This document shows, one piece after another, positions 16,548 through 25,530 of a DNA stretch of 54,118 nucleotides. Numbering within the stretch: the first letter of the stretch is position 1; each line of letters opens with the position of its first letter. The notes beneath the pieces were generated by a model that was given only the letters and a program-made list of their open reading frames with translations, made no database searches and was not told where the DNA came from. Position numbers and translations under genes: made by a program. Origin of the DNA: Stygiobacter electus (lineage in GTDB: Bacteria; Bacteroidota; Ignavibacteria; Ignavibacteriales; Melioribacteraceae); contig JARGDL010000019.1 in NCBI GenBank assembly GCA_029210465.1, positions 1 through 54,118 on the forward strand, read 5' to 3'.

Positions 16548-18323
16548 TTAATTCTTTCCAAACATTAATTTAAAATCTTTTTCCTTTGCTTTAAGCCACC
16601 AATCTTCAGGGATTACTTTCCAATTACCAGTTGCTTTTGGAGTGATTGTTTTATGCTTTTCAATCCATTTCATTATATAATAACGAAAATCTTTTTCTGT
16701 CGAGTTAATAATTCTTTTAGTCAATTCTTCAAATGGAATTTTAGCACCATCAACTAAATGACCGCCACCACCATTACCACGATAAGAATTAATTGCTACT
16801 TTATACGTTTTATTTAAATCAAAGCTTTCACCATTACTCATTGACGAAATTTTTATTTTATCACCAAATGGTTTTGAAACATCAACAGTGTAATTTATTC
16901 CTAATGCACAATCAAAATTGTAGTACTGATTTTCAAGTGACGTAGCTTGATTTCTATTATCAAATAATAAATTGCCTTTTTCATCCTTTTCAAATTTTAA
17001 CAGATGGTCATTTTCATCTTTCATTTGATTAAACCATAAGTTATATGAATATTCAAGGTAATCTTTAATTTCTTTGCCAGTAAGTTTCATTGTGTAAAGA
17101 AAATTTTCGTAACGATAAAGTTTAAACATTGTCCCAACATAAACATTTCCTTTTTCAATTTTTGCATTTAATGATAGTGGTGCTGTAAATGAGATATCAG
17201 CATTAGTTACATCAAGTTGAACTTGATTTATTAAATCTGTAAAAGATGAATTTCCAAAAAGAGCATCACGTGTATAAATTGTTTCAGTAAAATTTCCAAT
17301 TTCTTTTAAAACATATTTTTTTACTTCTTCAAATTGTGGATTGAATTTTTTTAAGAAAGCATCATTAGGAATATAATTTTTAGATTCTACAATTTCACCT
17401 TTGATTTCTTTTTTCCATGTCTTTAAATTTTTGTCAAAAGTTAAAACTAGATTAGCTACAGAAGCATCTCGTGCCGAACTTGAAGCACCTAAAATCTGCA
17501 CTTCATTTCCATCAACACATTTTTCTTTAAAGTTCCATCCATGATGATCATGTCCAACAAAAATAATATCGAACCCAGGAACACGTTGAGCAATAATTTT
17601 TGATGCGTTCTCATTTTTATCATCATTAATAGATTGATTTCCATAAGTATAATCAACACCTGAATGAAATAGTCCAATCATTAAATCTGGTTTTTCTTTT
17701 TCTTTGATTATTTTAATCCACTTTTCAGCTGTTTTAACCATATCTTCAAATTCAATTCCGCTCCATAATTTTTCTGGCAACCAATGTGGAATATATGGTG
17801 TGATTAAACCAAGAATAGCAATTTTAATTCCTTTTTTTTTAATAATTGTATATGGTTTAAAATATGGTTTGCCAGTTTTTTTATTAATTGCATTTGCCGC
17901 AAGCCATGGAAATTTTATTTCTTTATTAAATTTATCATAAACAGCATGACCAGTTTCAATATCATGATTACCAACAGCAGCGGCATCATATTTCATAAGA
18001 TTAAATGCTTCAGAAAAAGGATGAGGCACATTTGTTTTTTCAAAATTATAATAGTAAACAGCAGGTGTACCTTGTAAAATATCACCACCGCTTAAAAGTA
18101 TTACTTCCTGATTTTTATTTTCTCTTTCCTGTTTTACAAAAGTATAAACCTGAGCTAAAGAATTATTTATTTCTTTTTGATCTGTAAAATCGTAAGGGAA
18201 CAATGCACCATGTTCATCCGTAGTTTGGATGATTTTTATATTAACAGTTTGTGCAAATATTGAAACAGTAAAAACAATTAAAATTAATGTTACATAAAAG
18301 AATGATTTCCTGAATTGCATCAT
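16548..18323 (-). CDS. Secreted 5'-nucleotidase / 2',3'-cyclic-nucleotide phosphodiesterase family
   Basis: 591 residues from the ATG at 18321-18323 (AAAGG upstream); a TTG at 18347 is less likely. Signal peptide MMQFRKSFFYVTLILIVFTV. The metallophosphatase domain has the two-metal motifs IIQTTDEHGALFPYDF, SGGDILQGTPAVYYY, AVGNHDIETG, GLFHSGVDYTYG and FVGHDHHGW, and the C-terminal nucleotidase domain has INSYRGNGGGGHLVDG, the substrate-binding region. It should release phosphate and nucleosides from nucleotides outside the cytoplasm. No sorting domain, so probably periplasmic. It follows the SPFH operon on the same strand. Confidence 0.9.
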   Translation of the reverse strand: MMQFRKSFFYVTLILIVFTVSIFAQTVNIKIIQTTDEHGALFPYDFTDQKEINNSLAQVYTFVKQERENKNQEVILLSGGDILQGTPAVYYYNFEKTNVPHPFSEAFNLMKYDAAAVGNHDIETGHAVYDKFNKEIKFPWLAANAINKKTGKPYFKPYTIIKKKGIKIAILGLITPYIPHWLPEKLWSGIEFEDMVKTAEKWIKIIKEKEKPDLMIGLFHSGVDYTYGNQSINDDKNENASKIIAQRVPGFDIIFVGHDHHGWNFKEKCVDGNEVQILGASSSARDASVANLVLTFDKNLKTWKKEIKGEIVESKNYIPNDAFLKKFNPQFEEVKKYVLKEIGNFTETIYTRDALFGNSSFTDLINQVQLDVTNADISFTAPLSLNAKIEKGNVYVGTMFKLYRYENFLYTMKLTGKEIKDYLEYSYNLWFNQMKDENDHLLKFEKDEKGNLLFDNRNQATSLENQYYNFDCALGINYTVDVSKPFGDKIKISSMSNGESFDLNKTYKVAINSYRGNGGGGHLVDGAKIPFEELTKRIINSTEKDFRYYIMKWIEKHKTITPKATGNWKVIPEDWWLKAKEKDFKLMFGKN

Positions 18324-18365
18324 GTTTATAACCTTTTTATTTATCAATATTCAAAGTTAGAAAAT

Positions 18366-18551
18366 TTATTGTTCGTTTTCCTTTTTATCTTCATTCAACT
18401 CTTCTTTTAATCTACCCTTTTGTTTTAAGTTTTCTTTTAAAATATATTCAATTTGGGCATTAATGCTTCTTAACTCATCCGCAGCCCATTTTTCTAAAGC
18501 AGAATATACATTTTCATCAATTCTTAATAAAAATTTTTTTTTCTCAGCCAT
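18366..18551 (-). CDS. Arc-type ribbon-helix-helix DNA-binding protein
   Basis: 61 residues. KKFLLRIDENVYSALEKWAADELRSINAQIEYIL has the RHH pattern: a short basic strand (FLLRI), then two helices, as in Arc/MetJ-type repressors and especially the small Arc-like proteins of Bacteroidota. The tail is charged (KEELNEDKKENEQ). It follows the hypothetical gene by two bases and ends the SPFH operon, so it may regulate that operon; that is inference. Confidence 0.75.
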   Translation of the reverse strand: MAEKKKFLLRIDENVYSALEKWAADELRSINAQIEYILKENLKQKGRLKEELNEDKKENEQ

Positions 18552-18553
18552 AA

Positions 18554-19063
18554 TTAAATTACTCTTGAATTTTTACTTCTTTCCAGCTTTACAAAAAATG
18601 GAATAAAAATTACCCAAGGATATTTTTCAAGAATTTGGGATTTTTTTTCTATTGAAACATCGGTTCTTGTTTTAAATGGAAATTTATTTGAGTACTGAAT
18701 TAAAATTTCGCCTAAGCTATTTCTCAAATCATAATTTGAATTAAAAAAACTATAGCTAACTTTTAATGATTCACCCATTGGCAAATCAATAAATCCATAA
18801 TCTTTAAATAGTTTTGAATTATAACTTGCAAATGAAATTTCTTTTCCGAGTTCTTTAATTTCTAAAATCGATCTCCAAAAAGAAGCTTGAATAAAAATAA
18901 ATTCCTTATCAAAAATTTTGACATAAGCTTTATTCTTAAAGAAACCTTTTACTTCAACATAACCAATAGTTTCGTCTCCAAGTTTCAATTCATAATAATT
19001 TTTTAGAAGCTTAGGTTTAATAAAAAATAATTGTTCACCAATAAAATCATTTAATGATTTCAT
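18554..19063 (-). CDS. Hypothetical protein between SPFH and RHH genes
   Basis: 169 residues, not recognised. No signal peptide or membrane helix. It looks like a mostly beta protein (YYELKLGDETIGYVEVKG, KAYVKIFDKEFIFIQ, GESLKVSYSFFNSNY), reminiscent of tubby-like/LURP-type beta barrels, and ends with YPWVIFIPFFVKLERSKNS. It lies 11 bases after the SPFH gene, so the three genes are surely co-transcribed. Function unknown. Confidence 0.7.
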   Translation of the reverse strand: MKSLNDFIGEQLFFIKPKLLKNYYELKLGDETIGYVEVKGFFKNKAYVKIFDKEFIFIQASFWRSILEIKELGKEISFASYNSKLFKDYGFIDLPMGESLKVSYSFFNSNYDLRNSLGEILIQYSNKFPFKTRTDVSIEKKSQILEKYPWVIFIPFFVKLERSKNSRVI

Positions 19064-19074
19064 AAAAATCCCGA

Positions 19075-19926
19075 TTAATAAAGTGAACCAGCGTTAATTA
19101 CAGGTTGAGCTTGAACTTCAGAAACTAAAGCTACCATTAAATTATTCACCATCGTTGCTTTTTTCTCTTCATCGAGTTCAACAATATGTTGCTCGCTCAA
19201 TGCTTTAAGAGCCATATCTACCATACCAACAGCTCCTTCAACAATTTTTGTCCTTGCAGCAACAACAGCTTGTGCCTGTTGACGACGCAACATAGCTTGT
19301 GCAATTTCAGGTGCATAAGCAAGATAGCTCAATCTTGTTTCAATTATTTCAATACCTGCAATTTCCAATCTCGATTGAGTAAATTTTTTTAATTCTTCAG
19401 CAATTTCATGTTGATTGCCAACCAAAGACATTTTATCATTTTCATTAGAATCATATGAATATTGAGAAGCAACAGCACGAATTGCAGTTTCACTTTGAAT
19501 AGAAACAAATTGTTCGTAATTCTGAACATCAAATATTGCTCGAGCGCTATCAACAACACGCCATACAATTACAGCTGCAATTTCAATTGGATTACCATGA
19601 AGGTCATTTACTTTTATTTTTTCACTGTTAAAATTATGAATACGGAGTGAAATTTTTTTCTTAAATGCAAAAGGATTTACCCACCAAAATCCAGAATCTT
19701 TGATTGTTCCAATATATTTTCCAAATAAAATTAATACAGCTGAATTATTTGGTTGTAGAACTAAAAATCCACCAAGTGAAATAAATCCAAAAATTAAAAG
19801 TACAATTGAAGAAATTAACATAGAATTTAAAATAAGATAACCAGCTAATAAAAATATAACAAGAACTATTAATAACATTAAAAATCCATTAACGCTAAAT
19901 GCTCTTTTTTCTGTAATTGCATCCAT
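19075..19926 (-). CDS. SPFH/band-7 membrane protein
   Basis: 283 residues. Two N-terminal hydrophobic helices (LMLLIVLVIFLLAGYLILNS, SSIVLLIFGFISLGGFLVL) are followed by the SPFH domain (VLILFGKYIGTIKDSGFWW, NPFAFKKKISLRIHNF, VWRVVDSARAIFDVQNYEQF, IRAVASQYSYD, GIEIIETRLSYLAYAPEIAQAML). The AMLRRQQAQAVVAARTKIVEGAV coiled region is typical of the stomatin/QmcA-like branch used in membrane microdomain scaffolds. GGAGG precedes the ATG. First gene of an SPFH/hypothetical/RHH operon. Confidence 0.9.
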   Translation of the reverse strand: MDAITEKRAFSVNGFLMLLIVLVIFLLAGYLILNSMLISSIVLLIFGFISLGGFLVLQPNNSAVLILFGKYIGTIKDSGFWWVNPFAFKKKISLRIHNFNSEKIKVNDLHGNPIEIAAVIVWRVVDSARAIFDVQNYEQFVSIQSETAIRAVASQYSYDSNENDKMSLVGNQHEIAEELKKFTQSRLEIAGIEIIETRLSYLAYAPEIAQAMLRRQQAQAVVAARTKIVEGAVGMVDMALKALSEQHIVELDEEKKATMVNNLMVALVSEVQAQPVINAGSLY

Positions 19927-20010
19927 TTTAGATCCTCCTTAATTTTTGCTATTATAATAATATCATTATGACATCAAAAAATCAAGAAAAATTCTATTTT
20001 TTAAAAATAA

Positions 20011-20037
20011 AAAACCCCGACAAAGAGTCGGGGTTTT
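20011..20037 (-). terminator. Rho-independent terminator after the cold-shock gene
   Basis: Stem AAAACCCCGAC / GTCGGGGTTTT with loop AAAGA; T-rich after it on the minus strand (TTTTTATTTTTAA). It ends the cold-shock transcript just before the SPFH operon. Confidence 0.85.
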
Positions 20038-20056
20038 CAGCGAATTTTCGATTTTT

Positions 20057-20269
20057 TTAGCGGATAACTTTTACATCAGCTGCTTGAAGACCTTTTGGTC
20101 CTTGTGTAACTGAAAATTCCACTTTATCGTTTTCATTTAATGTTTTGTATCCATCAGATTGAATAGCTTGAAAATGTACAAATACATCTTCTCCACCTTC
20201 TTGAGAGATGAAACCAAAACCTTTTGTTGCGTTGAACCATTTTACGGTTCCTACTTTGCGCTCTGCCAT
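20057..20269 (-). CDS. Cold-shock domain protein (copy 1)
   Basis: 70 residues, the standard CspA length. RNP1 KGFGFI and RNP2 VFVHF are intact, with [20 protein letters not shown]. It binds single-stranded RNA/DNA, as RNA chaperones of this family do. Paralogue of the gene at 20490; about 60 of 70 residues agree. AGGAGTAC lies before the ATG. It has its own leader and promoter-like site in common with copy 2. Confidence 0.95.
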   Translation of the reverse strand: MAERKVGTVKWFNATKGFGFISQEGGEDVFVHFQAIQSDGYKTLNENDKVEFSVTQGPKGLQAADVKVIR

Positions 20270-20310
20270 CAGAGTACTCCTTGTTAATTTGTTAATATTG
20301 ATTTTATAAC

Positions 20311-20399
20311 GACAGGGCTTTAAAACTACTGTGGGTAAAACGAATTGCGTTTACTTCTACAACTACTTCTAAAACTACTGCCTTACAAGAACAAACATA
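20311..20399 (-). promoter_or_regulatory. Conserved cold-shock leader and -7 box, copy 1
   Basis: On the minus strand a TATGTTTG (-7, 20399-20392) is followed by TTCTTGTAAGGCAGTAG, a variable stretch, GTAAACGCAATTCG, TACCCACAGTAGTTTTAAAG and CCCTGTC. About 90 bases are shared with 20746-20835 upstream of copy 2. A GTAAACG..CGTTTTAC stem and a repeated CAGTAGTTTTA are visible. Probably a regulatory 5' UTR, as in cspA mRNAs. Confidence 0.65.
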
Positions 20400-20489
20400 A
20401 GTTATTTTATTTTTAAAACCTAATAATTTATTCTTTTAAAAAAGTTTTTTTGAAAGCCATCAGAATTACTGAGGCTTTCAATTTTTTGA

Positions 20490-20702
20490 TTAGCTAATTA
20501 CTTTTACATCAGTTGCTTGAAGACCTTTTGGTCCTTGTGTAACTGTAAATTCAACTTTATCATTTTCGTTTAATGATTTGTATCCATCTGATTGTATTGC
20601 TTGAAAATGTACAAATACATCATCACCATTATTTTGAGTTATAAACCCAAAACCTTTAGATGAATTAAACCATTTTACAGTTCCTACTTTGCGCTCTGCC
20701 AT
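20490..20702 (-). CDS. Cold-shock domain protein (copy 2)
   Basis: 70 residues; [24 protein letters not shown] carries RNP1 and RNP2. Nearly the same protein as copy 1, differing mainly at N14-K17 and Q24-G27. GGAGTTCTC precedes the ATG. The two genes follow each other on the minus strand, each with its own leader, which implies a tandem duplication including the regulatory region. Confidence 0.95.
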   Translation of the reverse strand: MAERKVGTVKWFNSSKGFGFITQNNGDDVFVHFQAIQSDGYKSLNENDKVEFTVTQGPKGLQATDVKVIS

Positions 20703-20745
20703 GAGAACTCCTTTTTAATATTTTGTTATTGATTGATTTTGTTTT

Positions 20746-20835
20746 GACAGGGCTTTAAAACTACTGTGGGTAAATCGAATTGCGTTTACTACTACAACTA
20801 TTTCAAAAACTTACTGCCTTACAAGAACAAACATA
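20746..20835 (-). promoter_or_regulatory. Conserved cold-shock leader and -7 box, copy 2
   Basis: TATGTTTG (20835-20828) matches the TAnnTTTG box; it is followed by TTCTTGTAAGGCAGTAAG, GTAAACGCAATTCGATTTAC, CCACAGTAGTTTTAAAGCCC and TGTC, as in copy 1. The conserved part stops about 45 bases before the start codon, after which the two leaders diverge. Confidence 0.65.
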
Positions 20836-20914
20836 CAGATATAAAACTTAATATCCTAATTTTATTTAAAATTTTTTCATTCAAGCATAAATAAAGATTG
20901 GATTCTTGATATAA

Positions 20915-22234
20915 CTAGAAATTAACTTGACGCAATTTTTCTAAATAAGAAAACATATACTCCCAACTTAATTTTTTATTTGGATTTTCAAATTCAATTT
21001 TCAATAAAGAAAATAATTTATCAAGAGCTTCATCAAAGTAAACCATTGGAAACGCATTGTCACGTAAATGATGAATCAATTTCAATGTTCTAAATCCATC
21101 AAACCAAAATAATTTTTGTTTTTGGATCTGCTCTTTCTTTTCAGTTTCATTTATAATTTTATTCCATGCAACATTGAAAGAATGAAGCACTAAAAAATTT
21201 TTTAGTTCAACATGAATTTCATTTGCTTTGAATAAATATTCATCAGAAGTAAAAATGTCATTTGTAAAAAATACTTCGATCCATTTTTTTAATATTTCAA
21301 AAGATTGCGGATGATAAACTAAATTTTCATTGTGTGTATTTTGAAAGTAACGTTGAACTCTTTGTCCAGTACCAAAAGGAACCCGCCACGATTTTCTTGA
21401 CGAAGGATAAATTTTTGTTTTATTTATTTTTTGAATTTTAGTAAGCTTTGCAAGTTTTTCTAAAAAATAAAAATCTTCTGCCGCTTTCCTTTTATTCATT
21501 CCTCCAATTTTAATATAATGTTCAAAATCGCAAAACATAGTTGAGCCAATAGTATCAAATGCAAAAGGTGAATTTGCGTATTTTAATCCGAGCACATAAT
21601 AACGTAAAAATATTTCATAAATTATTATTGCCTTTTTTTCTTCATCATCATCTGGTAATAGATGCTCATACTCGACATATCCAGCAGCAATATTTTTATT
21701 GTTGACTTCATCAACTAATGTTTTCAAATAATTGTCTTGAACTATACAATCTGCATCAAGACAAAAAAGCATTTTTATTTTTGTAGATTCATAATCAAAA
21801 TATTTGAGTGCTAAATCCATTCCAATTTTTCTTGCAAAGCCAACACCACCTTCTTTTTCCGGCATTTCATTATTTTCAGTTGAAGCATCAACTATTCCAA
21901 TATTGAGTTTTGATGAAATTATTTTTTCTGAAAGTTCATCAATAACTTTACTTTTTATGATCGATTTGAAATATGAAATTGTTTTTTGATTTTTATCTTT
22001 AACTTGTTTTGCTGAGCTTTTTAAATTGTTTATCACAATTAAAAATAATGTGTTTGAAAAATATTCTTTATCGTTTGCCAATATTGAAGTAAATAGTTTT
22101 TTTAGATTTTCGTATTCATCTATAGCTGGTATAACAAAAATATTTTCGAAAAGTTGGTCATCGTTTACAAATAGTTTCCATTTATCACATGAAAATTTTT
22201 TAAGATAATTTTTTACAATTTTTGGTTGGTTCAT
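20915..22234 (-). CDS. Family 2-like glycosyltransferase
   Basis: 439 residues, cytoplasmic. IFVIPAIDEYENLKKLFTSI at about 32-51 is the nucleotide-sugar-binding start of a GT-A fold; GVGFARKIGMDLAL and the metal-binding LD160-A-D162C follow, then GGMNKRKAAEDFYFLEKLAK, the acceptor/catalytic ED region. The substrate cannot be inferred. It begins one base after miaA ends and belongs to the kinase-miaA-GT operon. Confidence 0.75.
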   Translation of the reverse strand: MNQPKIVKNYLKKFSCDKWKLFVNDDQLFENIFVIPAIDEYENLKKLFTSILANDKEYFSNTLFLIVINNLKSSAKQVKDKNQKTISYFKSIIKSKVIDELSEKIISSKLNIGIVDASTENNEMPEKEGGVGFARKIGMDLALKYFDYESTKIKMLFCLDADCIVQDNYLKTLVDEVNNKNIAAGYVEYEHLLPDDDEEKKAIIIYEIFLRYYVLGLKYANSPFAFDTIGSTMFCDFEHYIKIGGMNKRKAAEDFYFLEKLAKLTKIQKINKTKIYPSSRKSWRVPFGTGQRVQRYFQNTHNENLVYHPQSFEILKKWIEVFFTNDIFTSDEYLFKANEIHVELKNFLVLHSFNVAWNKIINETEKKEQIQKQKLFWFDGFRTLKLIHHLRDNAFPMVYFDEALDKLFSLLKIEFENPNKKLSWEYMFSYLEKLRQVNF

Positions 22235-22235
22235 T

Positions 22236-23141
22236 TTAGAAAAGATTTCTTAATATTAATTCTTCAGCTTCATTAAAGTTAGGTCCATGAATCCAATTAA
22301 TTTTTATTCCTTCTCTTTCCATTTTTCTAAACCATGTCATTTGTCTTTTAGAAAATTGATGAATTGCAATGTTTAATTTTTCGAACATTTCCTGATGTGT
22401 AATTTCTTTCTTTAAATATTTTGCAACGAATTTATATTCAAGTCCAAACTGCTCTAATCGTTCGAATGAAACACCATTATGCAGTAATTTTTCAACTTCT
22501 TCTATCATTCCATTTTGTAAACGCATTTTTAATCTTTCGGTAATTCTCTTTTTTACCTCTTCTCTTTCCAAAAAAACACCGATGTTAAATGATTTGATTT
22601 TAGTTTTGTATTTAACTTCTTTTTGCTCGCTTTGTTCTGCTACCATTAATGCACGAATGACTCTTTCTTTATTAATTATATCAGTTGTGTTGTGTTGCTT
22701 TGGCTGGATTTTATATAACATGCTTTTTAATGTTTCGAAATCTAATTTATTAAGTTGCTCAATTCTGTCATGATTAAAATCAACTTCAGAAAGATTATAA
22801 TCTTTAATGATTGAATGAAGATATAATCCTGTTCCACCGCAAAGAAAAGGTAATTTATTTTTTTGGTTGATTGAGTAAAAAGCTTCGAAAAATTTTTTAT
22901 AAAATTCAAAAAGGTTGAATTCATCATTTGGATGAATTACATCAATAAGATGATAATTTATTTGTTTGCCATCAACAATGTAATCATTTAAATCTTTACC
23001 TGTGCCAATATCCATTCCGATATAAACTTGACGTGAATCTGCAGAAATTATTTCACCATTAAATTGATTTGCCAGGAGTACCGCTAATCTTGTTTTTCCT
23101 ACAGCAGTTGGTCCAAGAATAGTAACTAAATTGTAATTCAT
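22236..23141 (-). CDS. miaA: tRNA dimethylallyltransferase
   Basis: 301 residues. The P-loop GPTAVGKT is at residues 10-17, followed by SADSRQVYIGMDIGTGK, HLIDVIHPNDEFNLFEF, FLCGGTGLYLHSI and the C-terminal GVSFERLEQFGLEYKFVAKYL with RQMTWFRKM. It adds a dimethylallyl group to A37 of tRNAs reading codons that start with U. Nine bases separate it from the upstream kinase-like gene and one base from the glycosyltransferase. Confidence 0.96.
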   Translation of the reverse strand: MNYNLVTILGPTAVGKTRLAVLLANQFNGEIISADSRQVYIGMDIGTGKDLNDYIVDGKQINYHLIDVIHPNDEFNLFEFYKKFFEAFYSINQKNKLPFLCGGTGLYLHSIIKDYNLSEVDFNHDRIEQLNKLDFETLKSMLYKIQPKQHNTTDIINKERVIRALMVAEQSEQKEVKYKTKIKSFNIGVFLEREEVKKRITERLKMRLQNGMIEEVEKLLHNGVSFERLEQFGLEYKFVAKYLKKEITHQEMFEKLNIAIHQFSKRQMTWFRKMEREGIKINWIHGPNFNEAEELILRNLF

Positions 23142-23150
23142 AAAATTATT

Positions 23151-25493
23151 TTAGAATATTGAAGCAATAGGAAGAGTAATTATGAAAGTAGTTCCAATTC
23201 CTACTGCACTATCAAATTCAATTTTACCATTATGAGCTTCAATAATTTTTTTAGCTATAGGTAATCCTAATCCAGTCCCATCTTTTTTCCCGTAAGAAAC
23301 AAAAGGATCGAAAATTTTTTCTTTTATAGAATCAGGAATACCAATTCCATTATCTTTAACCAGAATTTTAACTTTCTTTTCTTCACGCTTTGTTGAAATA
23401 TGAATAGTTCCTCCTTCGGGCATTGCATCACAAGCATTTCTTATTATATGAAAATAAGATTGATATAATTCTTTCATATCAATTCGAACAGTTACATCTT
23501 TATCAAACTCATTAATTATTTTACAATTTTTATTATTAACAAAGTTTTCAATCCTAGTTGCAAAATCTGCAAGTGTGTTATTTAAACTTGCATTAATGGT
23601 TCTTAAAACAGTTTTACCTTCTGAATAACTTGAAGTAGTTTGAACTAAATCAACAATATGTGTTATTTGATCAAGCAACATTTGAACAATTTGAGAAATT
23701 TCAGGTTGAAGATTTTTACTAAGTAAATGTTCTGCATATCTTTTACTAACAAGAATTGGTTTTTTAATATCCTGAATTAAAAAGTTAGCCATTTTACCAA
23801 GAGAATTAACTCTTTCTCCTTGCAATAATTTTTCAACAAGCTCAGCATTTTGCAAAGCTAAAGCTGCATGTACAGATAACGCAGCTAAAAATGTTTCATC
23901 ACGTTCTGTGAAAAACCCATTTTTACTATTTATTAATTGTAATACTCCAATTACCTGTGCCTGATTATTTTTTATCGGGAAACAAATCATGCTTTTTGTT
24001 ACATAACCACTTACACGGTCATATTCATTATTAAAGCGAGGATCATTTTGAACATCGCGAATATTTAATACTTCACCTTTTTTTGCTGAGTAGCCAGCAA
24101 GCCCTTCACCAATTTTCAACCTGATTTCTTTTAATTCATTTGCCTGAAGAATTAAAGACCACAATTCATTTTTTTCTTTATCAACAATATATAATGTACC
24201 TCGATCAGCATTTGTTATTTGTATTGCAACTGTTACTATATTTTGCAAAACTTCATCAACTTTAATTGTAGAATTTACAAGTTCTGCAGCACGAAGTAAC
24301 ATTTCCAGTTCATCAGTTGTTAATTTATTTGTTTGTTTTTCATGATTATCAGTTTTTTTTATTTCATCTTTTGATATTAAATCAATTCCTTTTGTTTCTT
24401 CAAAAGTTTGTTTTACGGTTTCAATTTTTTCTTCAATAATTTCTTCTTTTAATGGATTAATGTATTCTTGAGCTTCTTCAATAATTTTTTCATCTTCTGG
24501 TAATTGAGTTTTTTCTTCAAAGGATTTTTTGATTTTATCTTCTTCAATTTTAAATTCATTTAATTTTTCATCAGGAATTTTTGGTTCAAAATCTTCCATT
24601 GAAGCATAAAAACTTTGATCATCTTGATCCGATAAATTTTCCTCTGAAATTTCCATTTCCTTTTTTTCATCTTGAGTTGCTGTAAAACCACTTAAAGCAG
24701 CAAACAGAGCATCATCTAAATCATCTTTTGGTTTTTGTTCAACTTTTTTTTCCTCTGCAGTTTCTTCAGCATTCTTTTCAATTACTTTACTTTTCTGCTC
24801 TTCAGTTTTTTCGGTTGGAATTTCAAACTCAGCTTTTATAATTCCATCTTCATTAAAAAGAGATTCATCAAAAGGTAAATTTTCTTCAGGTGTTTTTTCA
24901 ATTTTACTTTCTATTTTTTCAAGTGGGTGAACTAAATTTTCATCGCCAGAACGAGATGAATCAGAAATAGATTGGAAAAATTCATGAGATTCTTCTTGAG
25001 TTTTGATTTCTTCTTCTTTGAAATCGATTTTTTGTTCTTTTATTTCTTCTTTTGTATCCGAGATAATCGTACTGAAAGTTTTTGCTTCAGAAATCGGTTC
25101 TTGAAAAGTTTCTCTTAGATTTTGTAAAATTTTATCATCTTGCCTGATTAAAATATCTATTTCATCTTTGGAAAGAAAAATCAAATATGAATCTCTTAAC
25201 GCAACAGCAGTAGAAGTTCTTGAAGTTTCTTCTAAATACTCTTCTTGACCAAAAAAGTCATCTTCGCTAAAGATAAAAGATTTTGATTTACCTAATAATC
25301 TTTTTTTCAAAAGATTAATTTCACCAGATACAACAAGAAAAATTCCATCAGCATGATCACCTTCTCGGTAAAGTATTTCACCTTCCCCAATTGTAATTAA
25401 TTTTCCTCGTATATTGCGAAGGTCAATTTTATTGATTTCTACATTTTTCAGTAACTTATTGCGACTTAAAGAAATCATTAATTGATTTTCCAT
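23151..25493 (-). CDS. cNMP-binding/GAF/histidine-kinase-like protein lacking the H-box histidine
   Basis: 780 residues from the ATG at 25491-25493 (a TTG nine bases upstream is possible). Residues about 20-115 form a cyclic-nucleotide-binding fold (GEGEILYREGDHADGIFLVVSGEINLL), 130-390 is a long Glu/Lys-rich, probably disordered linker, 405-550 is a GAF domain (ADRGTLYIVDKEKNELWSL, GLAGYSAKKGEVLNIRDV), and the end is a HATPase domain with N (IIRNACDAMPEGG), G1 (DNGIGIPDSIKEKIFDPF) and G2 (GTGLGLPIAKKI) boxes. In the H-box position the sequence is NFLIQDIKKPI: Gln574 (codon CAG, 23774-23772) stands where His is expected. Soluble. First gene of the operon with miaA. Confidence 0.85.
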   Translation of the reverse strand: MENQLMISLSRNKLLKNVEINKIDLRNIRGKLITIGEGEILYREGDHADGIFLVVSGEINLLKKRLLGKSKSFIFSEDDFFGQEEYLEETSRTSTAVALRDSYLIFLSKDEIDILIRQDDKILQNLRETFQEPISEAKTFSTIISDTKEEIKEQKIDFKEEEIKTQEESHEFFQSISDSSRSGDENLVHPLEKIESKIEKTPEENLPFDESLFNEDGIIKAEFEIPTEKTEEQKSKVIEKNAEETAEEKKVEQKPKDDLDDALFAALSGFTATQDEKKEMEISEENLSDQDDQSFYASMEDFEPKIPDEKLNEFKIEEDKIKKSFEEKTQLPEDEKIIEEAQEYINPLKEEIIEEKIETVKQTFEETKGIDLISKDEIKKTDNHEKQTNKLTTDELEMLLRAAELVNSTIKVDEVLQNIVTVAIQITNADRGTLYIVDKEKNELWSLILQANELKEIRLKIGEGLAGYSAKKGEVLNIRDVQNDPRFNNEYDRVSGYVTKSMICFPIKNNQAQVIGVLQLINSKNGFFTERDETFLAALSVHAALALQNAELVEKLLQGERVNSLGKMANFLIQDIKKPILVSKRYAEHLLSKNLQPEISQIVQMLLDQITHIVDLVQTTSSYSEGKTVLRTINASLNNTLADFATRIENFVNNKNCKIINEFDKDVTVRIDMKELYQSYFHIIRNACDAMPEGGTIHISTKREEKKVKILVKDNGIGIPDSIKEKIFDPFVSYGKKDGTGLGLPIAKKIIEAHNGKIEFDSAVGIGTTFIITLPIASIF

Positions 25494-25530
25494 TTTAGTC
25501 AACCAATTGTTAAAAAAATTATTTATTAAA

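Noticed and set aside
18323..18347. Longer 5'-nucleotidase starting at TTG 18347
   Set aside because: The ATG at 18323 has AAAGG at the right distance and begins the signal peptide directly.
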